A DNA stretch of 24,181 nt from Pseudomonadota bacterium (GTDB lineage: Bacteria > Pseudomonadota > Alphaproteobacteria > Rhizobiales > Xanthobacteraceae), in contig JAEZMT010000455.1 of assembly GCA_023442085.1 (NCBI GenBank), positions 1 to 24,181 of the forward strand, read 5' to 3'. Under the pieces are notes generated by a model. That model made no database searches. It was not told the DNA's origin and saw nothing but the letters and a program-made list of their open reading frames with translations. The position numbers and the translations under genes were made by a program. Positions 1 through 6,185 of this stretch are shown here, piece by piece (position 1 is the first letter of the stretch; every line of letters begins with the position of its first letter).

Positions 1-1981
1 CCTTGGCCTCGTCGCGGGTCATCTTCTCCAGCGAGCCGGTAAAGACCACGGTCTGGCCCGCCACGGGGCTCTCGGCGGCGATGCGCTCCATGGGGGCAGG
101 GGTCACTTCCGCCAGCAGGGCCGCGACCACCTCGCGGTTGCGCGGCTCGTGGAAGAATTCGATGACCGCTTCCGCCACCACGTCGCCCACGCCGTCGATG
201 GCCAGCATCTCCTGCCAGGCCTCATTGCCCTTCGGATGTTCCTCGCCCGGGATGGCGGCGGCGAGCGCGCCGGCCTCCAGCGCTTCCACCGTGCCGTAAT
301 GGCGCATCAGGCGCTTGGCGTTGGTCTCGCCCACATGTCGAATGCCGAGAGCAAAAACGAAGCGGTCCACCGCCACGTTGCGGCGAGACTGAATGGCAGC
401 AAACAGGTTCGCTGCCGAGGTCTTGCCCCAGCCCTCCCGGTTCTCCAGCCGCTGGAGGGAGAGCGCGTTGCGCGCCTCCAGCGTGAAGATGTCGGCGGGA
501 GAGGCGATGAGCCCCCAGTCGTAGAAGGCGCGCACCTGCTTTTCGCCCAGCCCCTCGATGTCGAAGGCGTTGCGGGATACGAAGTGGCGAAGCCGCTCCA
601 CCATCTGCGCCGGGCAGATGAGGCCGCCGGTGCAGCGACGCACCGCATCCACCTTGCCGGACTTGGTGTCCACCTCGCGCACGGCGTGGGAGCCGCAGGC
701 GGGGCATAGGGTGGGGAACTCATACGGCTTCGACCCAGCCGGGCGCTTCTCCTCGATCACCCGCACCACCTGCGGGATCACGTCCCCGGCCCGCTGGACC
801 ACCACCGTGTCGCCGACGCGGATGTCCTTGCGGGCGATCTCGTCCTCGTTGTGCAGGGTGGCGTTGGCCACCACCACGCCGCCCACCGTCACGGGCATCA
901 GCTTCGCCACCGGGGTGAGGGCGCCGGTGCGGCCCACCTGGATGTCGATGGCCTCCAGCACGGTGGTCGCCTGCTCGGCCGGGAATTTGTGGGCGATGGC
1001 CCAGCGCGGCGAGCGGGAGACGAAGCCGAGGCGGCGCTGCAGATCGAGCCGGTCCACCTTGTAGACCACGCCATCGATGTCATAGGGCAGGCTCGCCCGC
1101 TGCGCCTCGATGGAGCGGTAATGGGCGATGAGCTCCGCCGCGCTGGTCACGCGCACCATGAGCGGATTGGTGGAGAAGCCCCAGCGGGCGAAAGCCTCGA
1201 CCATGCCGTGCTGGGTCTCGGCCGGCAGCGGCGTCGCCTCGCCCCAGGCATAAGCGAAGAATTTCAGCGGCCGGGACGCGGTGATGTTCGGGTCGAGCTG
1301 GCGGAGCGAGCCGGCGGCGGCGTTGCGCGGATTGGCGAACACCTTCTCCTCGGCCGCCGCCTGCCGGGCGTTGAGCGCCTCGAAATCGGCCTTCGCCATG
1401 TAGATCTCGCCGCGCACGTCGATGACGTCCGGCACGCCGGCGCCGTGGAGCCGGTTGGGGATGTCGTCGATAGTCCGCACATTGGCGGTGACATCCTCGC
1501 CTTCTGACCCGTCGCCGCGGGTGGCGGCGACCTCGAGCCGGCCCTCCACATACCGGAGCGAGCAGGAGAGCCCGTCAATCTTCGGCTCCGAAGTGAACGC
1601 CACCGTTTCCTCCGGCCCGAGCCCGAGGAAGCGCTTCACCCGCGCGACGAACTCCTCCACCTCATCGTCGGAAAAGGCGTTCTGCAGCGAGAGCATGGGC
1701 ACGCCATGCACCACCTTGCCGAACTTCTCGGAGGGCGCTGCGCCCACCTTGGCGGAAAGGCTGTCCTCGCCCACGAGGCCGGGAAAGCGCGCCTCGATGG
1801 CCTCGTAGCGGCGCCGCAGGGCATCATATTCCGCATCGGAGACGACCGGCGCGTCCTCACGATAATAGGCGGCGTCGTGGCCCTTGATCTCCTCGGCGAG
1901 GGCCGCGTGCTCGGCGGCGGCGTCGGAGGGAGAGAGATCCTCCACGTTCAGGGAACGTAGGGGCAAGGCGGGCTTGGTCAT
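1..1981 (-). CDS. ligA: NAD-dependent DNA ligase LigA (3' end beyond window)
   Basis: Seals nicks in duplex DNA using NAD+ in replication and repair. About 660 codons are visible, read leftwards from the ATG at 1981; the C-terminal part of the BRCT domain lies off the edge. The order matches the family: an N-terminal NMN-binding Ia domain, the nucleotidyltransferase site KIDG (Lys134, the adenylated lysine) in the context SEPKIDGLS, the OB fold, a four-Cys zinc finger beginning CPACG and closing CPAQ, helix-hairpin-helix repeats, and the start of BRCT (VVFTGSLEKMTRDEA). No frameshift is seen. The start is supported by the usual short N-terminal lead before the DAYYRxDxP-like segment. It diverges from the cytochrome gene across about 160 bases. 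The identification is essentially certain; only the C-terminus is unseen. Confidence 0.97.
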   Translation of the reverse strand, partial: MTKPALPLRSLNVEDLSPSDAAAEHAALAEEIKGHDAAYYREDAPVVSDAEYDALRRRYEAIEARFPGLVGEDSLSAKVGAAPSEKFGKVVHGVPMLSLQNAFSDDEVEEFVARVKRFLGLGPEETVAFTSEPKIDGLSCSLRYVEGRLEVAATRGDGSEGEDVTANVRTIDDIPNRLHGAGVPDVIDVRGEIYMAKADFEALNARQAAAEEKVFANPRNAAAGSLRQLDPNITASRPLKFFAYAWGEATPLPAETQHGMVEAFARWGFSTNPLMVRVTSAAELIAHYRSIEAQRASLPYDIDGVVYKVDRLDLQRRLGFVSRSPRWAIAHKFPAEQATTVLEAIDIQVGRTGALTPVAKLMPVTVGGVVVANATLHNEDEIARKDIRVGDTVVVQRAGDVIPQVVRVIEEKRPAGSKPYEFPTLCPACGSHAVREVDTKSGKVDAVRRCTGGLICPAQMVERLRHFVSRNAFDIEGLGEKQVRAFYDWGLIASPADIFTLEARNALSLQRLENREGWGKTSAANLFAAIQSRRNVAVDRFVFALGIRHVGETNAKRLMRHYGTVEALEAGALAAAIPGEEHPKGNEAWQEMLAIDGVGDVVAEAVIEFFHEPRNREVVAALLAEVTPAPMERIAAESPVAGQTVVFTGSLEKMTRDEAK

Positions 1982-2030
1982 CGTCGGCGGTTCCCGGAAG
2001 GCGTCCGCCGTCGCCGGCGGGGGCAGCAGC

Positions 2031-2059
2031 TATATCCACTCCGCCGGAGTTTCGTTCAA
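2031..2059 (-). promoter_or_regulatory. Candidate ligA promoter with a palindromic spacer
   Basis: Read on the minus strand there is a TTGAAC box (2059-2054), a 17-base spacer and GATATA (2036-2031), about 50 bases upstream of the ligA ATG. The spacer contains a perfect 6-1-6 palindrome, ACTCCGCCGGAGT (2038-2050). The boxes resemble alphaproteobacterial housekeeping sigma promoters. This is inference from sequence only. Confidence 0.4.
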
Positions 2060-2127
2060 TCTCGCTGGACGATTTTCGATCAATGTCGCCTTCCTGAAAA
2101 ATGTCTAAGGTACGCCGAAGCGAATCT

Positions 2128-2153
2128 CATGGGGGATGAACATGGGGGATGAA
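2128..2153 (+). repeat. Perfect 13-bp tandem duplication at a translation start
   Basis: CATGGGGGATGAA occurs twice back to back (2128-2140 and 2141-2153). The duplication creates ATGs at 2129, 2136, 2142 and 2154; the last three are in frame with the cytochrome gene and the one at 2129 quickly meets a stop. Each copy also carries a GGGGGA stretch that could act as a ribosome-binding site for the next in-frame ATG (2142 or 2154). Confidence 0.85.
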
Positions 2154-4160
2154 ATGGTCAGGGTGTCCCGTTACACGCGCCGGCTCGCGGCGCTTGCCGC
2201 CGCCACCTTTCTCGGCGCCGCGTCGCCGGCCCTGGCGCAGTTTGCTCCCGACCCCTCGGCTGATCCGGCGCTGGTCGCGCGTGGCGAATACATCGCCAAG
2301 GCGGCGGACTGCATGCCCTGCCATACGGGCGACAAGTCCAAGCCCTTCGCGGGGGGCCTCGCGCTCAATACGCCCTTCGGCGCCATCTACTCGCCCAACA
2401 TCACGTCCGACCGCTCGACCGGCATCGGCCTGTGGACCTACGACCAGTTCGTGAACGCGGTGCGCAACGGCATCCGCAAGGACGGCGCCTATCTCTATCC
2501 GGCCATGCCGTTCGATGCGTACACGCAGATCACCGACGACGACATGAAAGCCCTTTGGGCCTATGTCCGCGCCATTCCGCCGGTCCCCAACACCCCGCCG
2601 GACAACCAGCTGGAATTCCCCTTCAACATCCGCCTCGGCATGCTGGCGTGGCGCGAATTGTTCTTCGACCAGGGCCGCTTCCACCCGACCGCGGGCAAGA
2701 GCGATGCGTGGAACCGCGGCGCCTATCTCGTCAACGCGCTGGGCCATTGCGGCGACTGCCACACCCCGCGCAACCTGATGGGCGCGACCAAGGCCAAAGC
2801 CGCCTTCCTGGGCGCCGACATCGACGGCTTCTGGGCACCGGACATCGACACCGCCTCGCTCAAGAAGACCTGGACGCCGGAGACCCTCGCCAGCTTCTTC
2901 GCCTCCGGCTCCGCGCCGGGCAAGACCTCGGTGTTCGGCCCCATGGCCGAGGTGATCCACGATTCCCTGAGCAAGCTCACCGCGGACGACCGCACCGCGC
3001 TTGTCACCTATCTGTTCGATGCCCCGCCCCCGGCCGACAAGCCGGCGGTGCAGAAGGCGTCCCCGCTTTCGGCTGACGTCTATGCGCGGGCCTCCAAGCT
3101 CTACATCGACAATTGCGCCGTCTGCCACATGGACAAGGGCGCGGGTCGCGGCGACACCATCCCCGCGCTTGCGGGCAATCCGGCCGTGGTCGCGGCAGAG
3201 CCCTACAACATCATCATGGCCGTGCTCGGGGGGCTGCCGGCGGGCGGCACCTACGGGGCCATGCCCTCCTTCGCGGGACGGCTGGATGACCAGCAGATCG
3301 CCGACCTCGCCAATTATGTCCGCACCTCGTGGGGCAATTCTGCCCCGCCGAACGTGAACGCCTCCATGGTCGCCGCCTGGCGCGCCACGGCCAAGGTGCC
3401 GGACTACGGCACGCAGGCGGCCTCCGCCTTCACCTGTCCTGACGTGGGCGGTGCCCCCGGCTCGGATGGTCCCGACGCGAAGGCGGTGGCCGCGCTCTCG
3501 TCCATGATGGCGGGCGGCCAGCGCTCCATTCCCATGATGGTGGACACCTACAAGGCCGCATCGGGCTCTTCGGGCTCCGGCACCATCGTGGATGCCCTCA
3601 CCGCCGCCTATTGCCCGGTGGTGGCCAAGAGCAACGCGCCGGACTGGCAGAAGACGGCGGAGCTGCGCCGCTTCACCCTCCAGGCGGCCATGGAGGTCTC
3701 CCGCCGCACCGTGTCCGGCCCAGTGGACAGCCAGCCCATCGCCTGGGCGCTGCCTGTCGGCCCCGGCCTGGTGCTGAAGGAGCCCGCCAGCCTCGCTGAC
3801 AAGCTGGCCTGCCCGGCCGATGACGGAAAGGCGGTGCCGGCCGACCTCGCGGCGGGGGCGGCCAAGCTGCTCACCGGCGTGAAGCCCCCCATGCAGGGCG
3901 CAGCCATCGCCTCGGCGGCGACCACCCTCTACCAGCAGAACCCGAAGGCGCGGCCGGCGGATGTCGCCAACGCGCTCATCGCGTCCTACTGCCGGACGGT
4001 GGCGCAGGTGAAGACCTCGGTTGCGGAGCAGAACGCGCTGCTCAACCAGTTCGCCGGCCAGGCCGTGCAGACCCTCCAGCTGCTCCCGCCGAGGAAGACC
4101 GTGGTGGAAGCCGCTCCCGCCGCCGCCCCGGCGCCCGCTGCGCCCGCCAAGAAGAAGTGA
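2142..4160 (+). CDS. Secreted triheme cytochrome c with a duplicated C-terminal Cys-pair module
   Basis: A predicted periplasmic electron carrier of 672 residues. A twin-Arg-containing hydrophobic signal peptide ends near ALAQ. Three class I haem sites follow: CMPCH (57-61), CGDCH (203-207) and CAVCH (325-329), each with a plausible Met ligand (Met122, Met268, Met374 in GAMPSF). This resembles the triheme cytochrome subunits of membrane quinoprotein alcohol dehydrogenases and gluconate-type dehydrogenases, but the homologous part ends near residue 400. The remaining ~270 residues lack CxxCH and hold two similar modules (about 430-523 and 555-646), each with two cysteines 59-60 residues apart, then an Ala/Pro tail ending in lysines. 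No dehydrogenase subunit is adjacent, so the partner is unknown. The start could be 2136, 2142 or 2154; 2142 is chosen because GGGGGA sits five bases upstream. Confidence 0.88.
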   Translation: MGDEMVRVSRYTRRLAALAAATFLGAASPALAQFAPDPSADPALVARGEYIAKAADCMPCHTGDKSKPFAGGLALNTPFGAIYSPNITSDRSTGIGLWTYDQFVNAVRNGIRKDGAYLYPAMPFDAYTQITDDDMKALWAYVRAIPPVPNTPPDNQLEFPFNIRLGMLAWRELFFDQGRFHPTAGKSDAWNRGAYLVNALGHCGDCHTPRNLMGATKAKAAFLGADIDGFWAPDIDTASLKKTWTPETLASFFASGSAPGKTSVFGPMAEVIHDSLSKLTADDRTALVTYLFDAPPPADKPAVQKASPLSADVYARASKLYIDNCAVCHMDKGAGRGDTIPALAGNPAVVAAEPYNIIMAVLGGLPAGGTYGAMPSFAGRLDDQQIADLANYVRTSWGNSAPPNVNASMVAAWRATAKVPDYGTQAASAFTCPDVGGAPGSDGPDAKAVAALSSMMAGGQRSIPMMVDTYKAASGSSGSGTIVDALTAAYCPVVAKSNAPDWQKTAELRRFTLQAAMEVSRRTVSGPVDSQPIAWALPVGPGLVLKEPASLADKLACPADDGKAVPADLAAGAAKLLTGVKPPMQGAAIASAATTLYQQNPKARPADVANALIASYCRTVAQVKTSVAEQNALLNQFAGQAVQTLQLLPPRKTVVEAAPAAAPAPAAPAKKK

Positions 4161-4211
4161 GGCGAACGGCCGCTCCTCAAGGAGGGGCCGTTAACCCTGT
4201 TTCATGTGAAA

Positions 4212-4247
4212 CGGCCGCGCCGGGAAACCGGGGCGGCCGTTCGTTTT
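4212..4247 (+). terminator. Intrinsic terminator after the triheme cytochrome gene
   Basis: A GC-rich hairpin has arms CGGCCGC-g-CCGG (4212-4223) and CCGG-g-GCGGCCG (4228-4239), a GAAA tetraloop, one internal mismatch, and a downstream T-rich tract TTCGTTTTT. It lies about 50 bases after the stop codon and before the convergent gene at 4275-4577. Confidence 0.85.
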
Positions 4248-4274
4248 TCGACGGAATGACGGATAGCGGGGTGT

Positions 4275-4577
4275 TCAGTCGTGGCTCTGCAGCCCATCGT
4301 GGACCGCGAACACCACGTTGCCCTGCCGCCACGCGAAGGGGGCGTCGGGGCTCTGCACCTTGATCTCGCTCTGCGGAATGAGCTTGTCGCAGAGCATCAC
4401 GAGAATGTCTTCCAGTGGCGCGCTGGTGTCGTTCTCTTCGGTCATGCGGTCGATGGAGATTTCCCCGCCCTCGACGCCACCCTCCTCGATATGGACGATG
4501 AAGATCTCTTCGTGGCCATGGATGCCGTGGGCGGTGACGCGAAAGGTCTCTCCCTGATACTCAAATTCCCGGACCAT
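4275..4577 (-). CDS. Small acidic hypothetical protein (100 aa)
   Basis: Not recognised as a named family. The 100-residue product is acidic, has no signal peptide or membrane segment, and looks like a compact cytosolic alpha/beta protein: beta-like stretches at FEYQGETFRVTAHG and EEIFIVHIEEGG, then a helix-like segment PLEDILVMLCDKLI and a C-terminal part SDAPFAWRQGNVVFAVHDG. It has one Cys and several His residues but no recognisable metal motif. It is a single gene between the cytochrome terminator and tesA, with a plausible promoter of its own about 90 bases upstream. The ATG at 4577 has only a weak purine-rich leader. It is judged real from its promoter, its position between ends of real genes and its balanced composition; function unknown. 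Confidence 0.7.
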   Translation of the reverse strand: MVREFEYQGETFRVTAHGIHGHEEIFIVHIEEGGVEGGEISIDRMTEENDTSAPLEDILVMLCDKLIPQSEIKVQSPDAPFAWRQGNVVFAVHDGLQSHD

Positions 4578-4664
4578 TATCGTTTCTCACTGCTGTCATT
4601 TGAAAAATACGCCGGAACGCAACACACAAGGCGCGGAGAACCGCCCCCCTTAAAAAGCGGCGAA

Positions 4665-4694
4665 ATCTAGATGCGTGACCACGAAACAGTCAAG
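4665..4694 (-). promoter_or_regulatory. Candidate housekeeping promoter for the 100-aa gene
   Basis: On the minus strand CTTGAC (4694-4689) is followed after 18 bases by CTAGAT (4670-4665). This is close to the alphaproteobacterial CTTGAC/CTATAT pattern and is placed to give an ~85-base leader before the ATG at 4577. Confidence 0.45.
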
Positions 4695-4741
4695 TGCAGG
4701 GTGGTCGATAAAAATCTGCATGTTTTCTGAGCAGGTCAAGC

Positions 4742-5467
4742 CTAGCGAGCGTTTGCCTCTCGCGCACGCGCCACCAGCTGCTCGGCCATGGGCAGGATGC
4801 CGGCGACGATGCGGTCGACGCCCTCGGGATTGGGGTGCAGCCCGTCCGGCAGGTTCAAGGCGCGGTCACCCGCGATGCCGTCCAGGAAGAAGGGATAGAG
4901 CAGCACGCCTTCGGCGGCGGCGATGTCGGGGTAGATCCTGTCGAACGCCTCGCGATAGGGCTGGCCCATGTTCGGCGCGGCCTTCATGCCCGCGAGAAGC
5001 ACCGTGATGCCGCGCTTGCGCAGCCGCTGGACGATCTCGGTGAGCGCCTTGCGCGTCACCGCCGGGTCGAGCCCGCGTAGCATGTCATTGGCGCCAAGCT
5101 CCACGATCACTGCGTTCGTGCCCTGGGGGACCGACCAGTCGAGGCGCGCGAGGCCCTGACTCGCCGTCTCCCCCGAGACGCCGGCATTCTCCACTTTCAC
5201 GTCCAGCCCTTTCGCCTTGAGCGCGGCTTCAAGACGGGCGGGGAAGGCGGCGCTGCGTGGAATGCCGTAGCCGGCCGTCAGGCTGTCCCCGAAGGCAACG
5301 ATGCGCAGGGTCGCGGCCTCCGCGACTGACGCGAACGTGAAGACGAGGAAAGCGGCGATCAGCCCCGCCACCGCCTTAAATGCCCGTTCCCATGGCGCAC
5401 CCGGCAGGTGGCTCCTTCGTTCCTGCCCGACCCAACGCAGCTCCGGACGCACGGCAAACCCACGCAT
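4742..5467 (-). CDS. tesA: Periplasmic GDSL (SGNH) arylesterase / lysophospholipase TesA
   Basis: An SGNH-fold hydrolase acting on acyl esters and thioesters in the periplasm; 241 residues from the ATG at 5467. A signal peptide is visible (positive WERAFK, hydrophobic GLIAAFLVFTF, cleavage near AEA-A). The blocks are in order: FGDSLTAGYG with nucleophile Ser62, Gly in VENAGVSGET, GAND (125-128), and DGLHPN with Asp208 and His211. Length and order match E. coli TesA. The chosen start leaves a long 26-residue n-region; a GTG further in would give a shorter leader, and an ATG at 5497 would overlap ybbA. The gene is divergent from ybbA-ybbP, the same neighbourhood as in E. coli, which supports the assignment. 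Confidence 0.92.
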   Translation of the reverse strand: MRGFAVRPELRWVGQERRSHLPGAPWERAFKAVAGLIAAFLVFTFASVAEAATLRIVAFGDSLTAGYGIPRSAAFPARLEAALKAKGLDVKVENAGVSGETASQGLARLDWSVPQGTNAVIVELGANDMLRGLDPAVTRKALTEIVQRLRKRGITVLLAGMKAAPNMGQPYREAFDRIYPDIAAAEGVLLYPFFLDGIAGDRALNLPDGLHPNPEGVDRIVAGILPMAEQLVARAREANAR

Positions 5468-6185
5468 GGATGATATTTCCTCTCCGCTTCGCACCATCGC
5501 GCTGAAGCATGTGGACCTTTCCCTCGGGGCGGGGGCGGCCCGGGTTCATGTCCTGAAGGACATCTCTGTCGAGATCGGGGCAGGCGAGGCCGTGGGCCTC
5601 GTCGGTCCCTCTGGCTCCGGCAAATCGACGCTGCTCATGGTCATGGCAGGGCTGGAGCGGGTGGATGCGGGTCAGGTGAGCGTGGCCGGCACGGACATCA
5701 CCCGCCTCGGCGAGGACCGGCTGGCGCGCTTCCGTGGCCGGCATGTGGGCATCGTCTTCCAGTCCTTCCACCTGATCCCGACCATGACCGCGCTCGAAAA
5801 CGTCGCGGTGCCGCTGGAACTCGCCGGCCGATCTGACGCCTTCGAGCGCGCCCGGCAGGAATTGGCCAACGTCGGCCTCGCCGACCGGGCGCAGCATTAT
5901 CCGGGCCAGCTTTCCGGCGGCGAGCAGCAGCGCGTGGCGCTGGCCCGCGCGCTTGCCCCGGAGCCGCCCATTCTCGTGGCGGACGAGCCCACCGGCAATC
6001 TGGACGAGGCCACCGGCCGGCAGGTGATGGACCTCATCTTCTCCGTCCACCGCGCGCGTGGCACGACGCTGGTGCTTGTCACCCACGATGCGGCGCTGGC
6101 CCGGCGTTGCAGCCGGGTGCTGCGCCTGCGCTCGGGCGTAATCGAGGAGGATACGAAGGCAGCTCTTGAGATGGCCGCCCGATGA
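5466..6185 (+). CDS. ybbA: ABC transporter ATP-binding protein, YbbA type
   Basis: The ATPase of a MacB/LolD-class ABC system, 239 residues. Visible motifs: Walker A GPSGSGKST (47-55), Q-loop VFQSFHLIP (Gln99), signature LSGGE (149-153), Walker B ILVADEPTGNLD and the switch His207 in LVTHD. The next gene overlaps by ATGA, so the two are one translationally coupled unit forming ATPase and permease. The start at 5466 gives a normal length and overlaps the tesA start on the other strand. Family members are linked to lipoprotein or envelope-related extrusion; the substrate here is unknown. MacB and LolD are alternatives by ATPase sequence alone, but the long FtsX-type partner and tesA context favour YbbA. 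Confidence 0.92.
   Translation: MDDISSPLRTIALKHVDLSLGAGAARVHVLKDISVEIGAGEAVGLVGPSGSGKSTLLMVMAGLERVDAGQVSVAGTDITRLGEDRLARFRGRHVGIVFQSFHLIPTMTALENVAVPLELAGRSDAFERARQELANVGLADRAQHYPGQLSGGEQQRVALARALAPEPPILVADEPTGNLDEATGRQVMDLIFSVHRARGTTLVLVTHDAALARRCSRVLRLRSGVIEEDTKAALEMAAR

Noticed and set aside
2127..3128. Minus-strand open frame of 333 codons opposite the triheme cytochrome
   Set aside because: The cytochrome has a signal peptide and three haem motifs; the antisense frame has none and an Arg/Gly-rich composition.
2136..4160. Triheme cytochrome as a direct member of the methanol-oxidation system
   Set aside because: It lies about 15 kb from the xox genes on the other strand with no linking genes; a functional tie cannot be claimed from the sequence.
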